A stretch of DNA of 64,000 nucleotides. Origin: Paroceanicella profunda. GTDB taxonomy: Bacteria; Pseudomonadota; Alphaproteobacteria; Rhodobacterales; Rhodobacteraceae. Each line of letters opens with the position of its first letter. Within the stretch, counting starts at the first letter, position 1. The notes beneath the pieces were generated by a model, which worked only from the letters and a program-made list of their open reading frames with translations, was not told the origin of the DNA and ran no database searches. Below, one piece after another: positions 29,943 to 40,600 of the stretch. The position numbers and the translations under genes were made by a program. Location of the stretch: assembly GCF_005887635.2 (NCBI RefSeq), contig NZ_CP040818.1, positions 3,316,501 to 3,380,500 of the forward strand, given 5' to 3'.

Positions 29943-30417
29943 GAGCAAGATCACCGACCCGATCGACCCCAAGGACACCCCGACCGGCAGCGAGCGCCCC
30001 TCCGCCCCCGCGACACCGTCACCGGTATCCTCTCCGGCCCCTGCGCAGCAGAAGCCGAAGCCGGCGCCCTCGGTGCTCTCCTCGGACCTCACCGTGACCG
30101 GCAACCTCGTCACCGCCGGGGACATCCAGGTGGAAGGCACGATCGACGGCGACATCCGCGCCCACCTGCTCACCGTCGGTGAGACCGCGACGATCAAGGG
30201 CGAGGTCGTGGCGGACGACGTGGTGGTCAACGGCCGCGTCGTCGGCCGGGTGCGCGGCCTGAAGGTGCGCCTCACCTCCTCGGCGCGCGTGGAGGGCGAC
30301 ATCATCCACAAGACCATCGCCATCGAGAGCGGCGCGCATTTCGAGGGCTCCGTGGCTCGCAATGACGACCCGCTGAACGGCGACGCCCGGCCGCGGCCGA
30401 AACCCAGCGAAGGCTGA
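29932..30417 (+). CDS. Bactofilin (polymer-forming cytoskeletal protein)
   Basis: A 161-residue bactofilin. Flanking disordered Pro/Ala/Ser-rich tails (MFSKSKITDPIDPKD at the start and PRPKPSEG at the end) surround a right-handed beta-helix core with repeated V/I-G steps (TVTGNLVTAGDIQVEGTIDG, IKGEVVADDVVVNGRVVG, ARVEGDIIHKTIAIESGAHF). Bactofilins self-assemble without nucleotides on the membrane and locate cell-wall enzymes. The start overlaps the M23 peptidase gene by 11 bases, so the two are surely co-translated. A clear terminator follows, closing a two-gene unit. Confidence 0.95.
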   Translation: MFSKSKITDPIDPKDTPTGSERPSAPATPSPVSSPAPAQQKPKPAPSVLSSDLTVTGNLVTAGDIQVEGTIDGDIRAHLLTVGETATIKGEVVADDVVVNGRVVGRVRGLKVRLTSSARVEGDIIHKTIAIESGAHFEGSVARNDDPLNGDARPRPKPSEG

Positions 30418-30460
30418 GGCCGGCCCGGCCCCTCCGGCGGGGCCACGCGCAGGATCCGTC

Positions 30461-30492
30461 AAGGGGCGCGCCCACAGGGCTGCGCCCCTTTT
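30461..30492 (+). terminator. Rho-independent terminator of the M23-bactofilin operon
   Basis: Perfect arms AAGGGGCGC (30461-30469) and GCGCCCCTT (30482-30490) followed by TTC, giving a TTTT run at 30489-30492. Confidence 0.85.
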
Positions 30493-30837
30493 CGATGCGC
30501 GGCCCGCGCGGAGCGCCTGCTCTCCGGGCCGGTTCGAGGTTCGCGGCGGCCCCGGGGCGCGATCCTTGCGGCCAACCGCGGGACGCGGGCGCGGTCTCCG
30601 CGCCCCGGACGCACAGTCGCACCGCCAGAACGCTCCGCACTCGGGATGGCGCCGGGGCACGGGGCTGTGCGGCCCTTCCGCGGTTCGGCTGTGCGCCGGA
30701 CCGGCCTTGCCATGCGACAGGATCGCCGAGCCCCTTCGTTCCGGGTGGCTCCGGGGACGGTCCGCCCCGGGGCACGGCCCGGCCATGATCGCCTTCGCGT
30801 TCGCCCGGCAGCCTGCGCAGGGCGACGGGCCGCGCGG
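30493..30837. other. GC-rich intergenic stretch without recognised content
   Basis: Between the bactofilin terminator and the 3' end of the EamA gene. All frames are open because of base composition, but no frame has a plausible protein. I see several short palindromes and no clear element. Confidence 0.5.
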
Positions 30838-31764
30838 TCAGCGCGCGGGGAGCCGGCGCAGCAGGCGGCCGTCGATGGCCGCGAGGCCCAGCCCGATCAG
30901 CAGCATTCCGGCGAGGTGGCGCGGTTCCAGGCGCTCGTCGAGCAGCCCGACCCCCAGCAGCACCGCCCAGACCGGGATCAGGAACGTCACCAGCACCAGG
31001 TTGGTGGCCCCGGCCCGCGCCAGGATGCGGAAGTAGAGGATGTAGGCGAGCGCGGTGGAGACGAGCGCCAGCGCCAGCACCGCGAGCACCGCCCCGGCGG
31101 AGGGCATCGGCAGCGCCCAGGGCCGGTCGATGGCCAGGACGAGCGGCACCAGCAGGAGGCTTGATGCGCCCACCTGCCCGGCGGCGGTGGTCACCGGGTC
31201 CACCCCCATCCGCCGGAAGCGGCGGCCGAACACCCCGGCGAAGGCGTAGGACAGCGCCGCGCCCAGGATCGAGAGTTGCGCGGCAAGCCCCCGGCCCGGG
31301 CCGCCGGCCAGGTCCGGCCCGATCATCACCACCACCCCGGCAAAGCCCGCCAGGACGCCCAGCACCCGCGGCGCGCTCATCCGCTCGTCAGGAAGCAGCG
31401 CGCCCGCCACCACCACGGTGAACAGCGGCGTCGTGGCGTTGAGGATGGAGGCGAGGCCGGAGGCGATTTCCTGCTGTCCGTGCACGATGAGCACGAAGGG
31501 GATGACGTTGTTCAGCAGCCCCATGCCGAGGAACGCGCCCCAGACCGCCGCGCGGCGCGGCACCGGGCGCCCGGTCATCACCACCACCGCCCAGAGGGCG
31601 AGCGCCGCCAGCCAGACCCGCAGGCCGACGATGGTGAGCGTCGGCAGATCGCGCACCGCGACCCCGACGAAGAGGAACGATCCGCCCCAGAGCACGGAGA
31701 GCCCCAGCAGCATCAGCCATTCCGAGGCGCCCATCTTCAGGGGCGGTTGCGTGTCCGGTTTCAT
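30838..31764 (-). CDS. EamA/DMT-family transporter
   Basis: A 308-residue membrane protein with ten predicted helices in two EamA repeats, for example LMLLGLSVLWGGSFLFVGVAV near the start and ATNLVLVTFLIPVWAVLLGVGLLDERL near the end, the latter being the typical second-repeat signature. The family exports small metabolites such as amino acids or purines; the substrate cannot be read. GGGAGTGAGAC directly precedes the ATG at 31764. It is preceded on the same strand by prfB and a terminator, so it has its own promoter, probably in 31765-31845. Confidence 0.92.
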   Translation of the reverse strand: MKPDTQPPLKMGASEWLMLLGLSVLWGGSFLFVGVAVRDLPTLTIVGLRVWLAALALWAVVVMTGRPVPRRAAVWGAFLGMGLLNNVIPFVLIVHGQQEIASGLASILNATTPLFTVVVAGALLPDERMSAPRVLGVLAGFAGVVVMIGPDLAGGPGRGLAAQLSILGAALSYAFAGVFGRRFRRMGVDPVTTAAGQVGASSLLLVPLVLAIDRPWALPMPSAGAVLAVLALALVSTALAYILYFRILARAGATNLVLVTFLIPVWAVLLGVGLLDERLEPRHLAGMLLIGLGLAAIDGRLLRRLPAR

Positions 31765-31845
31765 GTCTCACTCCCGCAGGGTCGGTCCGATGGCATGATC
31801 CTGTTCCACAGCCCGCGTCAAGACGACCCGGAACATGTGACATGC

Positions 31846-31878
31846 AAACGCCCGCGGGAGGTCTCCCACGGGCGTTTT
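31846..31878 (-). terminator. Terminator downstream of prfB
   Basis: A 14-15-bp stem with one mismatch: AAACGCCCG at 31846-31854 pairs with CGGGCGTTT at 31869-31877, and GGGAG pairs with CTCCC inside. T-runs are present on both strands (three to four), so it may act both ways, but only prfB reads into it. Confidence 0.8.
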
Positions 31879-31936
31879 CACAACTCTTTCAATTTCAATG
31901 CCTTATGGTGCAAACCTCATATAAGGCATGAGCCGG

Positions 31937-33064
31937 TCATTCCTCGGCATTCGCCTCGGCGCGGGTCTTGCCGGTCACGTCCATGGCCAGGGCGGCGGCC
32001 ATGAACTGGTCGAGATCGCCGTCCAGCACGCCCTGCGTGTCGGAGGTCTCCACCTGGGTGCGCAGGTCCTTCACCATCTGGTAGGGCTGCAGCACGTAGG
32101 ATCGGATCTGGTTGCCCCAGCCGGCGTCGCCCTTCGCGTCATGCTGGTCCTGGATGGCCTGGGTGCGCTTGCGCATCTCCAGGTCGTAGAGGCGCGATTT
32201 CAGCGCCGCCATGGCGTTCGCGCGGTTCTGGTGCTGGGACTTCTCCGAGCTCGTCACCACGATGCCGGTGGGAATGTGGGTGATGCGCACCGCCGAGTCC
32301 GTGGTGTTCACGTGCTGGCCGCCGGCGCCGGAGGAGCGGTAGGTGTCGATGCGGATGTCGTTCGCGGCGATCTCGATCTCGATGTTGTCGTCGATCACCG
32401 GATACACCCAGACCGAGGAGAAGGAGGTGTGGCGCCGGGCGGCGGAATCGTAGGGCGAGATGCGCACCAGCCGGTGCACGCCGCTTTCCGACTTCATCCA
32501 GCCATAGGCGTTCTGGCCCTTGATCTGGTAGGTGGCGGACTTGATGCCCGCCTCCTCGCCCGCACTCTCGGACATCAGCTCGACCTTGTAGCCGTGCTTC
32601 TCCGCCCAGCGGACATACATGCGTGCCAGCATGGAGGCCCAGTCGCAGCTCTCCGTGCCGCCGGCGCCGGAGTTCACCTCCAGATAGGTGTCGTTGCCGT
32701 CGGCCTCGCCGGAGAGCAGCGCCTCGATCTCGCGCTGCTGGGCGCGGCCGTGCACCTCGCGCAGCGCCGTCTCGGCCTCCGTGATCACGTCCTTGTCGCC
32801 CTCGGCCTCGCCCATGGCGATGAGCTCGACATTGTCCGTGAGGTCCTGGGCGAGGGACTTGTAGCCGTCGATCGCGTCCGCGAGCTGCTGGCGCTCGCGC
32901 ATCAGCTTCTGCGCCTTCGCCGGGTCGTTCCAGAGATCCGGGTTCTCGGACATCGCGTTGAGTTCCTCGAGGCGGAACTCCGCGGTCTCCCAGTTCAGGC
33001 GATGACGCAGGAGCTCGAGGGACTTCTCGATGTCTTCGACCAGGCTGGTGATCTCGGCGCGCAT
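31937..33064 (-). CDS. prfB: Peptide chain release factor 2
   Basis: RF2 ends translation at UGA and UAA. The 375-residue protein carries the catalytic GGQ loop in [16 protein letters not shown]. The stop-codon recognition tripeptide reads SPY in [16 protein letters not shown], where E. coli RF2 has SPF. The whole protein is one open frame from ATG 33064, so the programmed +1 frameshift of E. coli prfB is not needed. GGGAGA lies 7 bases before the ATG; a GTG two codons upstream is less well placed. A weak promoter-like pair (TTTACC, 17 bases, TAAGAA) lies near 33115-33140. A second inverted repeat sits just after the stop, before the terminator. Confidence 0.97.
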   Translation of the reverse strand: MRAEITSLVEDIEKSLELLRHRLNWETAEFRLEELNAMSENPDLWNDPAKAQKLMRERQQLADAIDGYKSLAQDLTDNVELIAMGEAEGDKDVITEAETALREVHGRAQQREIEALLSGEADGNDTYLEVNSGAGGTESCDWASMLARMYVRWAEKHGYKVELMSESAGEEAGIKSATYQIKGQNAYGWMKSESGVHRLVRISPYDSAARRHTSFSSVWVYPVIDDNIEIEIAANDIRIDTYRSSGAGGQHVNTTDSAVRITHIPTGIVVTSSEKSQHQNRANAMAALKSRLYDLEMRKRTQAIQDQHDAKGDAGWGNQIRSYVLQPYQMVKDLRTQVETSDTQGVLDGDLDQFMAAALAMDVTGKTRAEANAEE

Positions 33065-33149
33065 GTTCACTCTCCCATCATCCGGCCCCGGCAGGGCCGG
33101 GACACGGGTTCTTACAAAAGCCTTGAGCGAAGGTAAAGCGGGAGGCCGG

Positions 33150-35678
33150 TCAGTACAGGCCGCCGGACCCCACGCCGAGCTGGCCCGCCGGCGGCGGCGG
33201 TGCGGCCCCGCCCTGCCCGCCCTGCGCCGCGCCGCCCGGGGGCGCGGGATAATCCCCGTCCTCGGTCATCGACAGCGGCAGGTCGGAGCCGAAGGTGAAG
33301 TTGCCATCGCCGATCACCATGTCCGCCGCGGCATAGACCTCCGGCACCTCGTCCGCGCGGAACATCTCGGTGACGATGTTGGCGCCCGAGGCATCGTCCG
33401 GCTGGCGGATGCCGGTGCGCCGGTCCATCTTCACCGCCACCGCGTTGTCCGGCACCTTGAAGTCCACGTTCCTGCGGGTCTTCATCGCGTCCTTCAGCAC
33501 GTCGTGGACCACCGGGCCGCACATGGTGCCGCCATAGGCGCCCCGGCCCATCGGGCGCGGGGTGTCGTAGCCGATGAAGCAGCCCACCACCAGGTTCGGC
33601 GTGAAGCTGATCAGCCAGGCATCCTTCGCGTCGTTGGTGGTGCCGGTCTTGGCGGCGAGATGCAGGCCGAGGTCATTGAGGACGGTGGCCGTGCCGCGCT
33701 GGACCACGCCCTCCATCATCGAGGTGAGCTGGTAGGCGGTGATCGGGTCCATCACCCGCTCGGAGCGGTCGATCACCCAGGGCTCAGGCTCGTCCGGGCT
33801 GTGGGCCGTCTCGTTGCAGGCGTCGCATTCGCGCTGGTCGTGGCGGTAGATGGTGCGGCCGCGGCGGTCCTGCACGCGGTCGATCAGCGTGGGCTCCAGC
33901 CGCAGCCCGCCATTGGCGAACATGCCGTAGGCGGCGACCATCTTCCACAGCGTGGTCTCGCCGGCGCCGAGCGCATAGGCGAGGTGGTGGGGCATGTTGT
34001 CATAGACCCCGAAGCGCTCGGCGTATTCGGCCACCGAATCCATGCCGATGTCCTGCGCGAGACGCACGGTCATCACGTTGCGCGAGTTCTCGATGCCGAT
34101 GCGCAGCGGCGAGGGCCCGTAGAACTGCCGCGAGGAGTTCATCGGCTTCCAGGCGCCGGCCCCGGTCTGCACCGTCACCGGCGCGTCGAGCACGATGGTG
34201 GCGGGGTTGTAGCCGTGGTCGAGTGCGGCGGCATAGACGAAGGGCTTGAAGGAGGAGCCGGGCTGGCGCGTGGCCTGGGTGGCGCGGTTGAACACCGATG
34301 CCTGGTAGGAGAAGCCGCCCTGCATGGCAAGCACCCGGCCGGTGGTGGGGTCCATCGCCATCACGGCGCCCTGCAGCTCGGGGATCTGGCGCAGCGACCA
34401 GCGCTCGAAGCTGCCGTCCTTGTCGGTGATCTCCTTCACCAGCACGATGTCGCCCGGCGCCCAGAGGTCGGAGGGTTTCTTCGCCCCGGTCCAGCCGGCG
34501 TCCTTCACGGTGAGGAAATGGCCGTCCGCGTCATCGGGCACCCCTTCGATGCCGATGCGCGCGGACGAGTCGCCCAGCTCCAGCACCACGGCGAGGCGCC
34601 AGCCCTCGATGTCACGCGGCAGCCATTTCTTCGACAGCGCGTCGCGCCAGGCCTCCTCGTCGCCCAGCAGGGCCGGGTCGATGGTGTCGAGCGGGCCGCG
34701 CCACTTGCCGTGGTCGCGGTCCCAGCTCTCGAGCTTGGCGCGCAGGGCGGCTTCCACGGTGTCCTGCAGGTCCGGGTCGATGGTGGCGCGGATGGTCAGG
34801 CCGCCGCCGAACAGCTTGTCCTCGCCCAAGCGGGCGGAGAGCTGGCGGCGGATCTCCTCGGTGAAATAGCCCCGCGGCGGGATCTCGCGGCGCGCGCTGG
34901 GGATGTCGCCGGACTGCACGGTGCGCAGCGGCGCGGCCTGGGCAGCCGTCTCCACCTCCTCGGAAATGTAGCCGTTCTGGTACATCTCGCGCAGCACGTA
35001 GTTGCGCCGGCCCTCCGCCGCGTCGCGTTCGCGCACCGGGTGCAGGTCCGACGGCGCCTTGGGCAGGGCGGCGAGATAGGCGGCCTCGCCCGGCGTCAGG
35101 TCCTCCAGCGTCTTGTTGAAGTAGATCTGGGCGGCCGCGGTGACGCCATAGGCGTTCTGGCCGAGGAAGATCTCGTTGAGGTAAAGCTCCAGGATCTGCT
35201 CCTTGGAGAGCGTGCGCTCCAGCTCCACCGCCAGGATGATCTCCTTGATCTTGCGCTCGATCTCGCGCTCCCCCGAGAGCAGGAAGTTCTTCGCCACCTG
35301 CTGGGTGATGGTCGAGGCGCCGCGCGGGCGCTGGCCCTGGAGCGCCTCGAACACCGCCGCGGCGATGCCGCGCGGGTCGAACCCGAGGTGGGAGTAGAAG
35401 TTCTTGTCCTCCGCCGAGATGAAGGCTTCCTTCACCAGGTCGGGAATTTCGTCGGCCGGGGTGAAGATGCGCCGTTCGCGGGCAAATTCGTCCATCAGCG
35501 CGCCCTCGCCGGAATACACCCGCGACAGGGTGATCGGCTCGTAGGCGGCCAGGGCCGAGGTGTCGGGCAGGTCGCGGCTGTAGATGTAGACAACTCCGGC
35601 CACCGCAATCATCGCGAAGATCACCCCGAGCGACGCCCAGGCCATGATGAAGCCGAAAAATCGAAGGATGTGGCGCAT
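33150..35678 (-). CDS. mrcA: Penicillin-binding protein 1A (class A, bifunctional)
   Basis: A bifunctional peptidoglycan synthase of about 842 residues. The N-terminal helix ([27 protein letters not shown]) anchors it to the inner membrane. The glycosyltransferase domain shows [16 protein letters not shown] and [13 protein letters not shown]. An OB-like insert is followed by the transpeptidase domain, with S475xxK in GSSFKPF, SRN in ENSRNVMTV and KTGTT in [10 protein letters not shown]. The C-terminus is Gly/Pro/Ala-rich and disordered. The start at 35678 (MRHILRFFG) is chosen because the helix follows at once; the longer frame has no similarity. It sits in a cell-wall cluster with the amidase gene just upstream on the same strand. 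Confidence 0.96.
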   Translation of the reverse strand: MRHILRFFGFIMAWASLGVIFAMIAVAGVVYIYSRDLPDTSALAAYEPITLSRVYSGEGALMDEFARERRIFTPADEIPDLVKEAFISAEDKNFYSHLGFDPRGIAAAVFEALQGQRPRGASTITQQVAKNFLLSGEREIERKIKEIILAVELERTLSKEQILELYLNEIFLGQNAYGVTAAAQIYFNKTLEDLTPGEAAYLAALPKAPSDLHPVRERDAAEGRRNYVLREMYQNGYISEEVETAAQAAPLRTVQSGDIPSARREIPPRGYFTEEIRRQLSARLGEDKLFGGGLTIRATIDPDLQDTVEAALRAKLESWDRDHGKWRGPLDTIDPALLGDEEAWRDALSKKWLPRDIEGWRLAVVLELGDSSARIGIEGVPDDADGHFLTVKDAGWTGAKKPSDLWAPGDIVLVKEITDKDGSFERWSLRQIPELQGAVMAMDPTTGRVLAMQGGFSYQASVFNRATQATRQPGSSFKPFVYAAALDHGYNPATIVLDAPVTVQTGAGAWKPMNSSRQFYGPSPLRIGIENSRNVMTVRLAQDIGMDSVAEYAERFGVYDNMPHHLAYALGAGETTLWKMVAAYGMFANGGLRLEPTLIDRVQDRRGRTIYRHDQRECDACNETAHSPDEPEPWVIDRSERVMDPITAYQLTSMMEGVVQRGTATVLNDLGLHLAAKTGTTNDAKDAWLISFTPNLVVGCFIGYDTPRPMGRGAYGGTMCGPVVHDVLKDAMKTRRNVDFKVPDNAVAVKMDRRTGIRQPDDASGANIVTEMFRADEVPEVYAAADMVIGDGNFTFGSDLPLSMTEDGDYPAPPGGAAQGGQGGAAPPPPAGQLGVGSGGLY

Positions 35679-35815
35679 TGAATGTCCCGTCTGCCGGCGG
35701 CCCGCCCGGACGACAGTCGCCGGGGCGGTACACAATCTAGTCCTCCCGCAGGGGCGGTTGGACTCTTTTCTCGCGCAGTGGCGATAGAGCAACAGCGCGG
35801 AAGGTTCAAATCACT

Positions 35816-37048
35816 TCAGTGGCGCACCAGGCTGCGCGCGGCGCGATCGGCTTCCGCCCAGGTGTCGAGCGCGGCGATGATCTCGCGGGCCAGGCCATCG
35901 CCCCAGTCCGGCGCCTGCATGCGCTCGCGGTCCTCCGGGTCCGAGAGGAACCCCAGTTCGATGAGCACGGAGGGAATGTCGGGCGCCTTCAGCACCCGGA
36001 AGCCGGCCTCGCGGTGCGGGTTGGAGCGGATCGCGCCCTCGTTGGCGTTGAAACGCTGCACCAGGGCCGCGGCCAGCGCGCGCGAGCGGGCGTTCGTCTC
36101 GCGCTGCGCCATGTCCACCAGCACCCGGGCGACCATGCTGCCCTCGCCCTCCAGGTCGACCCCGGCGAGGATGTCGGCCCGGTTCTCCAGCGCGGCGATG
36201 CGCGCGGCGGCCTTGTCGGAGGCGGTCTCCGACAGCGAGTACACCGAAACCCCCTGCGCCTGCCCCACCGTCACCGTGTTCACGTGCAGCGAAATGAACA
36301 CGTCGGCGCGGATGCGCCGAGCCTCCTGCACCCGGGCGTCGAGCGGCAGGAAGGTGTCGTCCTCACGGCTCAGCACCGGGATGTAGCGCCCCGTGGCCTC
36401 CAGCGCGGCGCCGATCGCCTTGGCCGCGCGCAGCACGATGTCCTTTTCCATCAGCCCGTTGCGCATCGCGCCCGGGTCGATGCCGCCATGCCCCGGGTCC
36501 AGCATCACCACGAGCGGCTCTCCCGGCGCGCGGATCCTGGGCCCGTGCGGCAGCGCCAGCGCGCCGGGCTGGCTGCGCGTGGCCCAGAGGCTCTCGCGCG
36601 GGGCACCGGCCTGCTGCGCGAAGGCGGCGGCGGAGCTGTCTTCAAGGGTGAGGTGGAAGCCGTCGCTCTCGAACAGGGCGGTCTTCACTTTCGCGGGGGC
36701 GGAGAGATCCACCACCATGCGCGCCGTGCCCGGGCGGAACAGCCCGATGCGCACGCCGGAGACGAGGCCGTCGTCAAGCGCCGCCGGCGCGGTGCCCTCC
36801 GGCCAGGTGCCGTTCTCGAAATCCACCACCACGCGGCGCGGATCGTCCAGCGTGAAGACACGGTACGCCACCGGGGCCGTTAGCCGGGCGGTGACTTCGG
36901 TGACCCCCCAGCCGTCATCGACACGAATCACGCCGTCCGCGTTGCCGGCGCCCTGCCCGGCCAGAAGCCAGACGGCGGCGGCAATCACGGCGCACAAGAG
37001 CGTGAAACCGATGATGAACCCTTCTCTGCGAAAGGTCGGTAGTCGCAT
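35816..37048 (-). CDS. N-acetylmuramoyl-L-alanine amidase (AMIN + Amidase_3)
   Basis: An AmiC-type enzyme that cuts the amide between MurNAc and the peptide during daughter-cell separation. The 410-residue protein starts with a basic N-terminus and a hydrophobic export signal or anchor (FIIGFTLLCAVIAAAVWLLA), then an AMIN domain (about residues 40-150) and a C-terminal Amidase_3 domain. Zinc ligands are visible in DPGHGGIDPGA, LMEKDIV and SLHVNT, with the catalytic Glu in IELGFLSD. The ATG at 37048 follows an AGGCAGGTG tract. The gap to mrcA is 137 bases. Together the two form a cell-wall growth/division pair transcribed away from rne. Confidence 0.95.
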   Translation of the reverse strand: MRLPTFRREGFIIGFTLLCAVIAAAVWLLAGQGAGNADGVIRVDDGWGVTEVTARLTAPVAYRVFTLDDPRRVVVDFENGTWPEGTAPAALDDGLVSGVRIGLFRPGTARMVVDLSAPAKVKTALFESDGFHLTLEDSSAAAFAQQAGAPRESLWATRSQPGALALPHGPRIRAPGEPLVVMLDPGHGGIDPGAMRNGLMEKDIVLRAAKAIGAALEATGRYIPVLSREDDTFLPLDARVQEARRIRADVFISLHVNTVTVGQAQGVSVYSLSETASDKAAARIAALENRADILAGVDLEGEGSMVARVLVDMAQRETNARSRALAAALVQRFNANEGAIRSNPHREAGFRVLKAPDIPSVLIELGFLSDPEDRERMQAPDWGDGLAREIIAALDTWAEADRAARSLVRH

Positions 37049-37199
37049 GTCACCTGCCTGGATAGAATGCCCGTATCGTGCCGCACACCCGTTTTTGATC
37101 CGTTCCGGCACGCCCGGGCGTGGTGCGGACCGGTCTTCGGGCGATTTCGGTCTTGCTTTCCGGACGACGGTAGCACATGTGTCGCGCGACAAAAACCAT

Positions 37200-37229
37200 T
37201 TGTCAGTGCAGGAAATGCCCGTCTATTGT
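37200..37229 (+). promoter_or_regulatory. Candidate rne promoter with ~400-nt leader
   Basis: TTGTCA (37200-37205) and TATTGT (37224-37229), 18 bases apart, form the best promoter in the 585-bp gap between the amidase gene and rne. Transcription from here would give a 5' leader of roughly 400 nt. A long leader is known in E. coli rne, where RNase E cuts its own message. The leader shows several GC hairpins but no gene. A perfect 14-bp palindrome CACGCCCGGGCGTG lies upstream at 37109-37122. Confidence 0.5.
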
Positions 37230-37633
37230 GCCCCTTGGGCCGAACCGGCGGGCAGCATGATACGCCGGACCCATCCGGACCAGACAAGTTTCGTTGCGGG
37301 AGCGGGCCAGTCCAGTGGCACGGCCCTGGCAACGGTTCCCCCGGCAAGGGCCTTCCTCAGAGAAGCCTCCGCGACAAGGGACCCGATCTGCCCGCCTCGG
37401 CAACAGGCGCCCCGCGCCACCTACCCGGAGGGTTTTCCGGGGCAGTTTGGTGCCATGCGGCACCGGAGAACGAACCGCGATGAAACGCGCTCAGGCAAGA
37501 CAGAAGATCGCTGGCGGCGCCACAGTGCCCCCCTTCGACGCTGCTGCGCGCGCCCTTTCGCCCGAACATACACACCGGTCGCCGCCCGCCGGGGAAACCC
37601 GGCGGCGGCAGAACCGTGTGCGAGAAGGACACA

Positions 37634-40600
37634 ATGGCTCAGAAGATGCTCATAGACGCCACCCACCCGGAGGAAACCCGGGTGGTCGTGGTCGAAGGCA
37701 ACAAGGTCGAGGAATTCGACTTTGAATCAATCAACAAGAGGCAGCTCGCAGGCAATATCTACCTGGCAAAGGTAACCCGGGTCGAGCCGTCGCTTCAGGC
37801 CGCGTTCATCGATTACGGCGGAAACCGCCACGGTTTCCTCGCCTTCGCGGAAATTCACCCCGACTATTACCAGATCCCCATGGCGGACCGTGAGGCGCTG
37901 CTGGCCGAGGAGGCCCGCAACGCCACCGAGGAGGTCGAGGAAGAGGATCGCAAGCCGGTGAAGAAGCGTCGCCGCTCCAGCCGCAGCCGCAAGCGCGGCG
38001 GTGAGGGCGATGACCAGCGCGCCGAGGATGCCGAGACCGTCGCGGCCGACGCCGCCGACGCCGCACCCTCCGCCGATGACACCGCCTCCGAGGCGGAGAC
38101 CGAGGACACGCCCCCGCCGCTCGATGCCGTGGTGAGCGAGGACACGCCTTCCGCCGCCGCCGGGCGCATGCCCGACGCCGTGGACGTGGCCGGCGAGGAG
38201 GGCGTGCCCTCCGCCGCCACCGGGAGCACGGACAGCACGCCGGCGGAACCCGCGCCGGATGGCGCCGACGTGGCGCTGAACACTGCCGCGGAGGACGTGA
38301 GCGACACCCCGGCCGCGGACGACGAGGCCGAAGGCGATGCGGACGGGACGGAGCCGAAGAAGGGCCCCTCCTCCATCGCCGAGAGCGCCGGTGCGGATGA
38401 CGACGATGTCGTCACCGAGGACTCGCGCGCCGATGCCCGCGGCACTGACGACGACTCTTCCGACGACGAGGAAATCGAATCCGTCGGCGCCGACGACATG
38501 GCCGAGGAGATGCGCCCGCGCCGCTCCAACGTGCGCCGCTACAAGATCCAGGAAGTGATCAAGGTCCGGCAGATCCTGCTGGTCCAGGTCGTGAAGGAGG
38601 AGCGCGGCAACAAGGGCGCCGCCCTCACCACCTATCTCTCCCTGCCCGGCCGCTACTGCGTTCTGATGCCCAACACCGCGCGCGGTGGCGGGATCTCGCG
38701 CAAGATCACCAATGCCGCGGACCGCAAGAAGCTCAAGGAAATCGCCTCCGAGCTGGAAGTGCCGACCGGCGCCGGCCTGATCATCCGCACTGCGGGCTCC
38801 GAGCGCACCAAGTCCGAGATCAAGCGTGACTACGAGTACCTGATGCGCCAGTGGGACCAGGTGCGCGAGCTCACCCTGCGCTCCATTGCGCCGACGCTGA
38901 TCTACGAGGAAGGCAGCCTCATCAAGCGCTCGATCCGCGATCTCTACTCCAAGGAGATCGACGAGATCCTCGTCGAGGGCGCCGAGGGCTTCCGCGAGGC
39001 CCGGGACTACATGAAGATGCTCATGCCGTCCCATTCGCGCAACGTGAAGCCCTACGCGGAGCAGATCCCGCTGTACTCGCGCTACCAGGTGGAGAGCTAT
39101 CTCGCCTCGATGTTCAACCCGATCGTGCAGCTCAAGTCGGGCGGCTACATCGTCATCGGCGTGACCGAGGCGCTGGTGGCCATCGACGTGAACTCCGGCC
39201 GGGCGACGCGCGAGCATTCCATCGAGGAAACCGCGCTCAAGACCAACCTGGAGGCGGCTGACGAGGTCGCCCGCCAGCTCCGCCTGCGCGATCTCGCCGG
39301 CCTGATCGTGATCGATTTCATCGACATGGACGAGCGGCGCAACAACACCGCGGTCGAGAAGCGCATGAAGGACCGGCTGAAGTCGGACCGGGCGCGCATC
39401 CAGATCGGCAAGATCTCCGGCTTCGGCCTGATGGAGATGAGCCGCCAGCGCCTGCGCCCCGGCATGCTGGAGGCGAGCACCGCCCCCTGCCCGCATTGCC
39501 ACGGCACCGGGCTCATCCGCTCCGGCGAGTCCATGGCGCTCACCATCCTGCGCGAGATCGAGGAAGAAGGCGTGCGCGCCCGCTCCAAGGAAGTGCTGGT
39601 CTCCGCGCCGGTGGCCGTGTCGAACTACCTGATGAACCAGAAGCGCGACGCGATCCTGCGCATCGAGCAGCGCTACGGCCTCTCCGTGCGCATCGAGAGC
39701 GATCCGGCGCTGATCAGCCCGGATTACCGCATCGAGCGCTTCAAGGTGGCGAGCCGGGTGATCGGGCTGGGCGGCACCAGCGCGCCGGTCACCGTCGACA
39801 CCTACATGGACGAGTACGAGGAGGAGGCGGAAGAGACCGTGGTCGAGATCGAGATCGAGACCACGCCCGCCCCGGCTGCGGCCCCGGCGGCCGAGCAGGA
39901 GGAGGAGGCCCGTGCCCCGTCCTCCGAGGACGGCGGTGCGCCGCGCAAGAAGCGCCGGCGCCGGCGTCGGCGCGGTGGCAACGGCGAGAGCCGTGAAGGT
40001 GACCAGCAGAACGGTCGCGACGAGGCCGACGAGGACGGTGACAGCGGCGCCGAGGACAGTTCCCCGGTCGCCGCCGAGCCGGTGACGTCCGAGGCCGCTC
40101 CGGCCGAGCCGGTGGCCGCCGAGGCTGCCGCACCGGTCGAGGTGCCCTCCGAGCCCGCGGCTGCTCCGGCAGATGCATCCGCCGCGCAAACCGCTCCGGA
40201 GACGGTGGCGGAACCGGCCGCGGAGGCCGAGGCGGAGAAGCCCGCCAAGCCGGCCCGCAAGCCGCGCACCCGGCGCAAGCCGGCGGCGAAGAAGGAGAGC
40301 GCGTCCGACGCCCTCGAGGTGATCGGCGAGGAGGCCACCGCCGGCAGCGGCGACAGCACCGCCATCTCCGTGCCGGAAGACAAGGCCGAGGCCCCGGCGC
40401 GCAAGCCCCGGGCCCGCAAGCGCCCGAGCCGCTCGGCCAAGGCCGCGGCCGATGCAGAGGCGGCAGCCGAGGAAACCGCCGCAGCGGCCGAGGCGGCCCC
40501 GGCCGCCGAAGCGCCTGTCGCGGCAGACACGGCGCCTGCGCCCGAGCCGACGCCGGAGCCCGCCCCCGAAGCCCGTCCCGAGGCCGAGGCGCAGCCCGAA

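Noticed and set aside
32940..33064. Programmed frameshift in prfB
   Set aside because: The protein is complete in one frame from the ATG, with no in-frame early UGA.
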